From Arthrobacter sp. CJ23 (GTDB lineage: Bacteria; Actinomycetota; Actinomycetes; Actinomycetales; Micrococcaceae): a stretch of 64,000 nt of DNA. Below the pieces are notes generated by a model that saw only the letters and a program-made list of their open reading frames with translations, was not told the origin of the DNA and searched no databases. Positions 33,127 to 40,484 of this stretch are shown here, piece by piece (the stretch's first letter is position 1; each line of letters starts with the position of its first letter). Location of the stretch: assembly GCF_024741795.1 (NCBI RefSeq), contig NZ_CP102950.1, positions 3,658,001 through 3,722,000 on the forward strand, written 5' to 3'. A program made the translations under genes and the position numbers.

Positions 33127-34338
33127 TCAGTCGAACCAGGGATCCAGGCCGTGCAGCGGGAACACTTCCTTGCGCGTGGCCATGATGCTGCGGTCCACGG
33201 CGTCGTTGGGGTCGTAGCCGACCTCCCAAGACCGCCACCAGGTGTCCACGCCGTCGCCCATGAGTTCCGGTGCCGTGACACCGTAGTGCTCCCGGACGTA
33301 GCTGCGCCAGGCCTCGGGAACCGGTGTGGAGACCGGCACGGGGCGCTGCGCCACCATGCCGATCAGGTGGCTCCAGGCACGCGGGACCACGCCCGTGACC
33401 TCGTAGCCTCCCCCGCCGGTGGCGATCCAGCGGTTCCCGCAGTACCGGGACGCCAGGCCGGCGACGGCGGCGGCCGCCTCGCGCTGTCCGTCCACGCTGA
33501 GGTTCAGGTGAGTCAGGGGGTCGAGGCGGTGTGAGTCGCAGCCGTGCTGGCTGACGATCACTTCCGGCTGGAACGCCCCCACGAGTTGCGGCACCACCGC
33601 ATGGAAGGCGCGCAGCCAGGCGGCGTCCTCGGTCCAGGCCGGCAGGGCCACATTGACGGCCGTGCCCTGCGCGTCCGGGCCGCCGATCTCGTTGGCGAAG
33701 CCCGTGCCGGGGAACAGCGAGAGCCCGGATTCATGCAGGGAGATGGTCAGGACGCGGGGATCGTTCCAGAAGATGTTCTGCGTGCCGTCGCCGTGATGGG
33801 CGTCCACATCGATGTACGCAACCCGGCCCACACCGCCGTCGAGCAGTCGCTGTACGGCAAGGGCCGCATCGTTGTAGATGCAGAATCCGCTGGCCCGGTC
33901 ACGGGCCGCGTGGTGCATGCCGCCGCTGAAGTTCACGGCGCGGAGGGCGCTGCCGGACAGCACGGCGTGGGCGGCGAGCAGCGAACCGCCCGCCAGGCGC
34001 GCACTGGCCTCGTGCATGCCGGCGAAGGCGGGATCGTCTTCGGTGCCCAGGCCGCGGGACTCGTCCGGCGTCGTCGGGTCTTCACTGACGCGGCGGACCG
34101 CCGCGACGTAGTCCTCGCTGTGCACGGCGTGGAGTTCGGCGTCGGTGGCAGGCTCCGGCGCTTCGACCGTCACGTGCTCCTGCTCGAACAATCCAAGCGC
34201 CGCGGCGAGCCTCGCGGTGAGCTCCAGCCGTTCCGGCGCCATGGGGTGGCCGGGCCCGAAATTGTAGGCGGCCATGGCGGGATCCCACACCACCGTCGTT
34301 GGCAGTGCGGACTGGCGGATGTTGGACCGGAAAGTCAT
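33127..34338 (-). CDS. acuC: Acetoin utilization protein AcuC (class I/II deacetylase fold)
   Basis: A 403-residue zinc deacetylase of the histone deacetylase superfamily. Motifs are FSGGMHHAARDRASGFCIYND near residue 138, YIDVDAHHGDGTQN near 175 (catalytic His pair and zinc Asp/His), VSQHGCDSHRLDPLTHLNL near 265 (second zinc Asp) and the TGGGGYE loop with catalytic Tyr near 306. In bacilli AcuC deacetylates acetyl-CoA synthetase, and a similar role is likely. TAGCCT lies 7 bases before the ATG. Confidence 0.92.
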   Translation of the reverse strand: MTFRSNIRQSALPTTVVWDPAMAAYNFGPGHPMAPERLELTARLAAALGLFEQEHVTVEAPEPATDAELHAVHSEDYVAAVRRVSEDPTTPDESRGLGTEDDPAFAGMHEASARLAGGSLLAAHAVLSGSALRAVNFSGGMHHAARDRASGFCIYNDAALAVQRLLDGGVGRVAYIDVDAHHGDGTQNIFWNDPRVLTISLHESGLSLFPGTGFANEIGGPDAQGTAVNVALPAWTEDAAWLRAFHAVVPQLVGAFQPEVIVSQHGCDSHRLDPLTHLNLSVDGQREAAAAVAGLASRYCGNRWIATGGGGYEVTGVVPRAWSHLIGMVAQRPVPVSTPVPEAWRSYVREHYGVTAPELMGDGVDTWWRSWEVGYDPNDAVDRSIMATRKEVFPLHGLDPWFD

Positions 34339-34438
34339 CCAGATCAGGCTACCTGAGCCCGTCGTGCCCGGCCGCCCGGTTACGAAGGACGATTAGTGGT
34401 TTACTACTCAGGAAAGCATGTTCGATCGAGGAAGCACC

Positions 34439-35872
34439 ATGACTCAGAGCCAGTCGAGGTCCAAGAGCCCTGCCAACTGGCAACCCGTCCAGTCCGAGCG
34501 GGAAGGCCTGTGGATCTTCACAGGCGTGCGCGACTTCATCGACAACATCGCCAACACGTCCCCGGCGCGCCTGGCGCTGACTGTCTTCGGCGTGGTGATC
34601 CTGTTGTTCACCGGCTTGCTGTCCCTGCCCGCCGCCTCGGCCTCCGGCGTGGCCACGCCGCTGCACCAGGCCATGTTCACGGCCGTCTCCAGCGTCTGCG
34701 TCACCGGGCTCACCGTGGTCTCGACTGCCACGCACTGGACCTTCTTCGGCCAGCTGGTCATCCTGGTGGGCATCTTCGTGGGCGGCTTGGGCACTTTGAC
34801 CCTCGCCTCGCTGCTGGCCCTCATGGTCAGCAAACGCCTGGGAGTGCGTGGCAAGCTCATCGCACAGGAGGCCATGAACAACGCAGGCAGGCTGGGCGAG
34901 GTAGGCACCCTGCTGCGGATCGTCATTGTCACGTCCGTGGTGATCGAGGCGGCCTTGGCCCTGGCCTTGGTCCCCCGGTTCATGACGCTCGGCGAAGACT
35001 TCTGGCAGTCCGTGTGGCATGGCGTCTTCTACTCGATTTCCGCGTTCAACAACGCCGGCTTCACCCCCCATTCGGACGGCATCGTGCCCTACGAAACCGA
35101 TCTCTGGATCCTCATCCCGCTCATGCTGGGCGTCTTCCTGGGCAGCCTGGGCTTCCCTGTGGTGATGGTTCTGCAGCAAAACGGGCTCAACTGGAAAAAG
35201 TGGAACCTGCACACCAAGCTCACCATCCAGGTGTCCTTCATCCTGCTGGCCGCAGGCACGGTCCTGTGGGGCCTCATGGAGTGGGACAACGTGCGGACCA
35301 TCGGCCACATGGACCTGGGCGACAAGATCACCCACTCCCTCTTCGCCTCCGTCATGACCCGCTCGGGCGGCTTCAACCTGGTGGACCAGAACCACATGGA
35401 ATCCACCACCATGCTGCTCACCGATGCGCTCATGTTCGCCGGCGGCGGTTCGGCGTCGACGGCGGGCGGCATCAAGGTGACCACCATCGCCGTCATGTTC
35501 CTCGCCATTGTGGCCGAGGCCCGCGGCGACGCCGATGTGAAGGTCTACGGCCGCACCATCCCCCAGGGCACCATGCGCGTGGCCATCTCGGTGATCGTCG
35601 CGGGCGCCACGCTCGTCTCGGTCTCGGCGTTCCTGCTGCTGCAGATCAGCGGGGCCACGCTGGACCGCGTGCTCTTCGAGACCATTTCCGCCTTCGCCAC
35701 CGTGGGCCTCAGCACGAACCTCAGTGCCGAGCTGCCACCGTCGGGCGTCTACGTCCTCACGGCCCTCATGTTCGCCGGCCGCGTCGGCACCGTCACCCTG
35801 GCCGCCGCCCTGGCCCTGCGCCAACGCAGCCAGCTGTACCACTACCCGGAAGAGAGGCCAATCATTGGCTAG
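34439..35872 (+). CDS. TrkH/KtrB family potassium transporter subunit
   Basis: A 477-residue K+ channel-like subunit with four pore repeats. The first filter-like loop is FTAVSSVCVTGLTVVSTATHW near residue 85, followed by SISAFNNAGFTPHSDG near 200, a third near 315 (SVMTRSGGFNLVD) and a fourth near 425 (TISAFATVGLSTNLSAELP). Each has the key Gly. It is closer to KtrB than TrkH by length. ATG 34439 with GAGGAAG upstream was chosen over ATG 34418. The regulatory gene trkA overlaps its end by 8 bp. Confidence 0.92.
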   Translation: MTQSQSRSKSPANWQPVQSEREGLWIFTGVRDFIDNIANTSPARLALTVFGVVILLFTGLLSLPAASASGVATPLHQAMFTAVSSVCVTGLTVVSTATHWTFFGQLVILVGIFVGGLGTLTLASLLALMVSKRLGVRGKLIAQEAMNNAGRLGEVGTLLRIVIVTSVVIEAALALALVPRFMTLGEDFWQSVWHGVFYSISAFNNAGFTPHSDGIVPYETDLWILIPLMLGVFLGSLGFPVVMVLQQNGLNWKKWNLHTKLTIQVSFILLAAGTVLWGLMEWDNVRTIGHMDLGDKITHSLFASVMTRSGGFNLVDQNHMESTTMLLTDALMFAGGGSASTAGGIKVTTIAVMFLAIVAEARGDADVKVYGRTIPQGTMRVAISVIVAGATLVSVSAFLLLQISGATLDRVLFETISAFATVGLSTNLSAELPPSGVYVLTALMFAGRVGTVTLAAALALRQRSQLYHYPEERPIIG

Positions 35873-36551
35873 TTCCTCAGGAGCGCCCAACCGCCCCGCC
35901 CACAACGCGCCCGTGCTGGTGATCGGCCTGGGCCGCTTCGGCTCCGCCACGGCCGAGCAGCTCGTCAAGCAAGGCCGGGAAGTACTGGCCATCGAGCGCG
36001 ACACCGCCCTGGTGCAGAAATGGGCGCCCGTCCTGACGCACGTGGTGGAGGCGGACGCCACCAACATCGATGCCCTCCGCCAGCTCGGCGCCCAGGAATT
36101 CAGCTCGGCCGTGGTGGGCGTGGGCACGTCCATCGAGTCGTCCGTGCTGATCACGGTGAACCTCGTGGACCTGGGGATCCAGCACCTCTGGGTCAAGGCC
36201 ATCACGCCCTCGCACGGCAAGATCCTCACCCGGATCGGCGCCAACCACGTGATCTACCCCGAGGCAGACGCCGGCGTCCGCGCCGCGCACCTGGTCTCCG
36301 GGCGCATGCTGGACTTCATCGAGTTCGACGACGACTATGCGATCGTGAAGATGTACCCGCCCAAGGAGACCGTGGGGTTCACCCTGGAGGAATCCAAGGT
36401 CCGCTCCAAGTACGGCGTGACCATTGTGGGCGTGAAGACCCCGGGCGAGGACTTCACGTACGCCCGCCCGGAGACCAAGGTCTCCGGGCACGACATGCTG
36501 ATCGTCTCCGGCCACGTGGACCTGCTGGAACGCTTCGCGGCGCGGCCGTAA
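35865..36551 (+). CDS. TrkA/KtrA family potassium uptake regulatory protein
   Basis: A 228-residue cytosolic RCK protein that gates the adjacent K+ channel. The RCK_N Rossmann domain begins VLVIGLGRFGSATAEQLVKQG near residue 18, with acidic EADATNIDALRQLG near 60. An RCK_C domain fills about 145-228 (YAIVKMYPPKETVGFTLEESKV). The start is a TTG at 35865 inside the end of trkH, with AGAGAGG upstream, so translation is coupled. The longer frame beginning 35724 lies in the wrong frame of trkH. Confidence 0.9.
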   Translation: MASSSGAPNRPAHNAPVLVIGLGRFGSATAEQLVKQGREVLAIERDTALVQKWAPVLTHVVEADATNIDALRQLGAQEFSSAVVGVGTSIESSVLITVNLVDLGIQHLWVKAITPSHGKILTRIGANHVIYPEADAGVRAAHLVSGRMLDFIEFDDDYAIVKMYPPKETVGFTLEESKVRSKYGVTIVGVKTPGEDFTYARPETKVSGHDMLIVSGHVDLLERFAARP

Positions 36552-36572
36552 CGTCCCCACTCACCCGCCCGG

Positions 36573-36608
36573 GGGTCAGCCGAGCCGCTTGGGTCAGCCG
36601 AGCTGCTT
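36573..36608. repeat. 18-bp tandem duplication at the proC stop codon
   Basis: GGGTCAGCCGAGCCGCTT (36573-36590) and GGGTCAGCCGAGCTGCTT (36591-36608) differ at one base. The second unit holds the last codons and stop of proC. The first is a duplicate beyond the stop, so the protein is not changed. Confidence 0.7.
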
Positions 36609-37424
36609 GGTGATTTCGGCTGCGCGGGCGGCCGCCGCGCGGGCACCGTCGGCGATGATCGCCGGGATCCCGCCGTCGTTGAAGGCCGCGATGGCCCGCT
36701 CGGTGGTGCCGTTGGGGCTGGTGACGGCGATGCGCAGCGCTGTGGGGTCGGCGCCCGGTTCGGCCAGCATGAAGCCTGCACCGGCGACGGTTTCGCGGGC
36801 CAGCAGCAGTGACAGATCGGCATCCAGACCGAGTTCGACGCCCGCTGCGGCCATGGCCTCCGCCAGGTAGAACGCGTAGGCAGGCCCGGAGCCGCTGATC
36901 GCAGACAGGGCATCCACCTGCTCCTCGGGAATCTCCACCACTGTGCCCACGGCACCCAGCAGGTCCTTGGCCTTCTGCAGCTGTTCCGGGGAGCAGTGCG
37001 TGCCCGCGGAGACGGAGACGACGCCGCGGCCCAGCTTGGCGGGCGTGTTGGGCATGGTCCGGATGACGGGCTGGCCGGCGGGCAGCAACGCCTCAATCTG
37101 CGCGATGGAGACGGCGGCTGCGACGCTGAGGACGATCGTGTCCGGCGCCAGCGAGGTGCTGATGTCGCGGAGGAGATCGGCGACGCCGACGGGCTTGACG
37201 CCCACGATCACCAGGCCTGAGCCCTTGGCCGCAAGCTTGTTGTTGTCCGGTTCTTCCTCGCCGGCGATGGCCATGACGCCGTGGCGCTGCGCAAGTTCCG
37301 CGGCGCGCTCGGCACGGCGGACTGTGGCGACGATATCTGCAGGGTCAGTCCCCGCGGCCAGCATTCCGGCCAGGATGGCCTCGTTCATGGATCCACAGCC
37401 AAGGAAAGCGATTCGGTTGCTCAT
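36594..37424 (-). CDS. proC: Pyrroline-5-carboxylate reductase
   Basis: A 276-residue NADPH enzyme for the last step of proline synthesis. A Rossmann motif IAFLGCGSMNEAIL is near residue 5, VIRTMPNTPAKLGRGV near 120 and the C-terminal dimer domain has DALSAISGSGPAYAFYLAEA near 165. Length is standard. CATCAT stands six bases before ATG 37424, so transcription may be leaderless. The neighbours (sugar isomerase, Ppx/GppA) match the M. tuberculosis order Rv0496-Rv0498-proC (from memory). Confidence 0.95.
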   Translation of the reverse strand: MSNRIAFLGCGSMNEAILAGMLAAGTDPADIVATVRRAERAAELAQRHGVMAIAGEEEPDNNKLAAKGSGLVIVGVKPVGVADLLRDISTSLAPDTIVLSVAAAVSIAQIEALLPAGQPVIRTMPNTPAKLGRGVVSVSAGTHCSPEQLQKAKDLLGAVGTVVEIPEEQVDALSAISGSGPAYAFYLAEAMAAAGVELGLDADLSLLLARETVAGAGFMLAEPGADPTALRIAVTSPNGTTERAIAAFNDGGIPAIIADGARAAAARAAEITKQLG

Positions 37425-37717
37425 TGCTCCATGATGCCAGTTCGCCGGGGCCGGTGCAGGTGCCGCCTGGATTCACAGCAAGTTCCCAAGAAGATTGCAG
37501 GCTGTGCCCAAGATTGCTGCGTAGCTTAGTAGTTACCTCATAGAGGGTGCGAGTGATGAGGCGGGCATGGGGATGTCCGCCAACAGCACCGGTGGTCCGG
37601 ACGGTTTCCCCCATTTTTCCGTCCAGGCCGCCGGTGCTTTCGCGTTTAACGCGCCTTTAGCTCGCCGCACGCCCCGGGCAGGCGCCGGTCGCACGGCCTG
37701 CCCGCCGCCGTCGGGGG
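37425..37717. other. Intergenic region between proC and the isomerase gene
   Basis: 293 bp. A GGGCAGGC/GCCTGCCC hairpin (37677-37704) lies behind the isomerase gene and may end its transcript. A plus-strand open frame from 37567 overlaps the isomerase by 137 bp and has no family or composition support. The proC promoter is at the left end. Confidence 0.45.
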
Positions 37718-38554
37718 CTAGCGTTCGAAATTCCGCACGAGCGGTGCCCCCAGGTGCTGGCGGGCGAAACGGAGCGTCTCGGCGAGCATCTGTTCCCGCT
37801 CCCCCGCGATCTTCGCCTTGCGGGTGGAGATCTCGGCCACCACCACGCCGTTGAAGCCGTTGGATGCCAGGTGCTGCAGGACATCGGCGCATTGCTGAGT
37901 GCCCGTGCCGGGGACCAGGTGCTCGTCCTTGCCCGAGCCGGAGCCGTCCGTGAGGTGGACGTGGCGGAGCTTGCCGCCCAGCGCCCGCACCGCCTCAAGA
38001 CTGTTGGCGCCCGCCGTGGCGGCATGCGAGAAGTCCCAGGTGACGTCGTCGTAGTCCTGCCCGATGGGGTCCCAGTGCGGCAGGTACGCCACCGCCTCCC
38101 GGCCGCGCACGCGCCACGGGTACATGTTCTCCACCGCGATGTGCACCTGGTACATGGCGGCGATCTCGCGGACGCCCTCGGCGAAATTCTCCGCGTAGTT
38201 GGACTGCCAGCGGAACGGCGGGTGGACCACCACGGTGTCGCAGCCGACCTCGCGGGCCATCTGGCAGGACTTCTCGATCTTGTTCCAGGCCGCACCCCAC
38301 ACCTGCTGGGTGAGCAACAGCGTGGGCGCGTGGATGGAGACGATCTGCTGCCGGTAGCGGTGGCTGAGCTGGATCAGGGCGTCCGGGTTCTGACTCGTGG
38401 CGTTGTTGGTGACCATGACCTCCACGCCGTCGTAACCGAGATCCTGAGCCACGGCGAAGGCGTCGTAGACGCTCAGCGGGTAGACGGACGCGCTGGAGAG
38501 CGCCACCGGGATGCGGCGGCCGTTTTCTTCGGAGTGCTCGACGTCGGTGCTCAT
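37718..38554 (-). CDS. Sugar phosphate isomerase/epimerase (AP-endonuclease 2 TIM barrel)
   Basis: A 278-residue TIM-barrel protein. Signature pieces are LSSASVYPLSVYDAFAVAQDLGYDG at the start, TVVVHPPFRWQSNYAENF near 110, VHIAVENMYPWRVRG near 135, DVTWDFSHAATAG near 175 and LRHVHLTDGSGSGKDEHL near 198, which provide the Glu/His/Asp metal ligands. It is a homologue of Rv0498 (from memory). The substrate is unknown. It follows ppx by one base and is probably co-transcribed. Confidence 0.85.
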   Translation of the reverse strand: MSTDVEHSEENGRRIPVALSSASVYPLSVYDAFAVAQDLGYDGVEVMVTNNATSQNPDALIQLSHRYRQQIVSIHAPTLLLTQQVWGAAWNKIEKSCQMAREVGCDTVVVHPPFRWQSNYAENFAEGVREIAAMYQVHIAVENMYPWRVRGREAVAYLPHWDPIGQDYDDVTWDFSHAATAGANSLEAVRALGGKLRHVHLTDGSGSGKDEHLVPGTGTQQCADVLQHLASNGFNGVVVAEISTRKAKIAGEREQMLAETLRFARQHLGAPLVRNFER

Positions 38555-38555
38555 C

Positions 38556-39686
38556 TCAGACCGTCAGCCCGCCTGCCGCCGGGGCCGGTTCTGTTGCGGC
38601 CGGCTCTGTTGCTGCCGCGGTGGCGGCGGGAGCCGGCTCTGCGGCGGGGTCGCGGAGGGCCTCGTCCATGCTCTCCTGCAGCTTGGCGGCCTTCCTGGCG
38701 GCCTTTTCCTTTGCCTTGGCGCCCTTGCCAACGTGCGGCGCGGGGTCCAGCGCATCGTCGAAGACCAGCTGGTCGAGGCGGCGCAGGATCAGGCCCTCGC
38801 GCAGAGCCCAGGGGCAGATCTCCATCGTGGGGAACTCGAACATTTCCAGCGCCGCCTCGGCCACGAGCGCGCCGGCCAGCAACTGCCGGGCCCGGGCGTC
38901 CGAAACGCCGGGCAGGTACAGCCGGTCCGCCACGGTCATCGCGGAGATGCGCTGGGACCACAGGCCGAGGTCCGTGGCGTGGAGCTCGCGCTTGACGTAG
39001 GGGCCGGCACCGCTGGGGGCAGCCCCGGCGATGCGCGCCAGCGAACGGAAGGTCTTGGAGGTCCCCGCAACGAGGTTCGCCCGGCCGAGCGAGGCAAAGC
39101 CGGGAACCACCGGTTTGAGGGTGTCGCGGATGTAGCGGCGCAGTTCCTTGACGCTCTTGGCCGTGGGCGGATCGTCATGGAGCCAGTCGCGCGTCAACCG
39201 GCTGGCTCCCAGCGGGACCGAGGTGGCCAGTTCGGGAAGCTCGTCCGTGCCGTAGGCCATTTCGAAGGAGCCGCCGCCGATGTCCAGGTCCAGGATGGGC
39301 CCGGCCCCCCAGCCGTACCAACGCCGCACGGCGAAGAACGTCATGGAGGCTTCCTCGCTGCCGGTCAGTTCCTGCAGCGTCACCGTGGTTTCGTGCTTGA
39401 CCCTGGCCAGCACTTCGGGGCCATTGCTGGCTTCGCGGATGGCCGAGGTACAGAACGCCAGGAGGTCCTTGGCCTTGTGGCGGGCCGCGAACTCCCAGGC
39501 TTCGAAGATGAACTCGATGAGTTCATGCTGGCCTGCTTCGGTGATGTTGCCGTCGCCGTCCTGGTACTGCACCAGTGACAACGGCCGCTTGTGCGAGGCG
39601 AAGGCTATGGGGCGTGCGCCCGGGTGCGCGTCCACCAGTAGAAGATGGACGGTGTTGGACCCGATGTCGAGAACGCCAAGACGCAT
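38556..39686 (-). CDS. Ppx/GppA family exopolyphosphatase
   Basis: A 376-residue member of the actin-like ASKHA fold. Phosphate motifs are GVLDIGSNTVHLLLVD near residue 4, LDLDIGGGSFEMAYG near 132 and VAGTSKTFRSLARI near 205, and the catalytic Glu is in CTSAIREASNG near 82. It hydrolyses polyphosphate or (p)ppGpp-type substrates. The C-terminal 60 residues are Lys- then Ala/Glu/Pro-rich and disordered. AATAAT lies six bases before the ATG, suggesting leaderless transcription. The actinobacterial homologue is Rv0496. Confidence 0.9.
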   Translation of the reverse strand: MRLGVLDIGSNTVHLLLVDAHPGARPIAFASHKRPLSLVQYQDGDGNITEAGQHELIEFIFEAWEFAARHKAKDLLAFCTSAIREASNGPEVLARVKHETTVTLQELTGSEEASMTFFAVRRWYGWGAGPILDLDIGGGSFEMAYGTDELPELATSVPLGASRLTRDWLHDDPPTAKSVKELRRYIRDTLKPVVPGFASLGRANLVAGTSKTFRSLARIAGAAPSGAGPYVKRELHATDLGLWSQRISAMTVADRLYLPGVSDARARQLLAGALVAEAALEMFEFPTMEICPWALREGLILRRLDQLVFDDALDPAPHVGKGAKAKEKAARKAAKLQESMDEALRDPAAEPAPAATAAATEPAATEPAPAAGGLTV

Positions 39687-39795
39687 TCTGCCATTATTCC
39701 CCGATTCGAAGCCCGCGGAGCAAATTGGCAGGGCGTTTTCGCATCATGGCGGCCCCGTGTTACCTGGCCGGCTGGTGCTGCCTGGCCGGTGGCCG

Positions 39796-40230
39796 CTATT
39801 CTGCGGGCTGCCCGGCTTCGTCGGCGCGCTTGAAGTCGCGGCGGATGTTGGCGATGCCTTCCGGATCGATTTCGAAGCCGTAGGCGCTGCCGGGGTTGAT
39901 GACCATGCCGAGTTCGTCGCCGATGTTGCCCAGCACGGCCGAGCCCATGGTGCCCAGGACGTACGGGGCGGCTTCGAGGAAGCGGGTGTCCACGCGGCTG
40001 GGGTGGCTGAACACGGCAAGGACGGGCTGGCCCTCGGCGTTGGAGAGCACCAGCGGCTCCACCGACGATTCCGGGCCTTCCACGGCCTCCGCGCTGATGA
40101 GGAACACCTCGTTGTTGAGGAAGGCCAGGATGACGTCCACGGGGTTGGCATCCGGCTGTTCGGCCAAGGCAAGCTGGGTTTCGAGGTCGTTCAGGGGCGC
40201 GTCGTCCGGGGAAACCGTCTGTTCAGTCAT
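39796..40230 (-). CDS. SseB-like protein
   Basis: A 144-residue acidic soluble protein. LETQLALAEQPDANPVDVILAFLNNEVFLIS at the start and VLAVFSHPSRVDTRFLEAAPYVLGTMG in the middle resemble the SseB N-terminal domain. LGMVINPGSAYGFEIDPEGIANIRRDF closes it, also typical. Function is unknown in actinobacteria. ATG 40230 was chosen; the frame beyond it runs into the repeat region and is artefactual. Confidence 0.78.
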   Translation of the reverse strand: MTEQTVSPDDAPLNDLETQLALAEQPDANPVDVILAFLNNEVFLISAEAVEGPESSVEPLVLSNAEGQPVLAVFSHPSRVDTRFLEAAPYVLGTMGSAVLGNIGDELGMVINPGSAYGFEIDPEGIANIRRDFKRADEAGQPAE

Positions 40231-40324
40231 GCTTCTACTCGACCACGTTTGAGCCCGGCACCGCAATTCCGAGGATGACACACGGACCGGGATGGGAGGA
40301 ATCCGGCAGCGTGCGTCTAAGTTG

Positions 40325-40463
40325 GGCCCACGGCGACAGGGTTCCCTAGCCGAGCATGCGAGGTTAGGGAGTCGCCGGGGAGGAACGAGCGAGCACGCCT
40401 GGGCCCACACCGTCCGGGGTTCCCTGACCGAGCCTGCGAGGTTAGGGAGACGGTGGGGAGGAT
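40325..40463. repeat. Pair of covarying hairpin elements
   Basis: Copy 1 (40325-40386) and copy 2 (40401-40463) both begin GGGCCCAC and end GGGGAGGA. Each has an outer 7-bp stem: CGGCGAC/GTCGCCG in copy 1 and CACCGTC/GACGGTG in copy 2, so the arms changed together. Each has an inner 9-bp stem TCCCTAGCC or TCCCTGACC with GGTTAGGGA, and a loop GAGCnTGCGA that hardly varies. This looks like a repeated intergenic element selected for structure. Confidence 0.78.
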
Positions 40464-40484
40464 TTCTGCCATCCCGGTCCGGGG

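Noticed and set aside
34349..36244. 631-codon minus-strand frame over trkH
   Set aside because: His/Gly/Asp-rich shadow; trkH and trkA motifs are intact on the plus strand.
37567..37854. 95-codon plus-strand ORF between proC and the isomerase
   Set aside because: Overlaps the isomerase by 137 bp, ends in Arg/Pro-rich filler, and shows no family feature.
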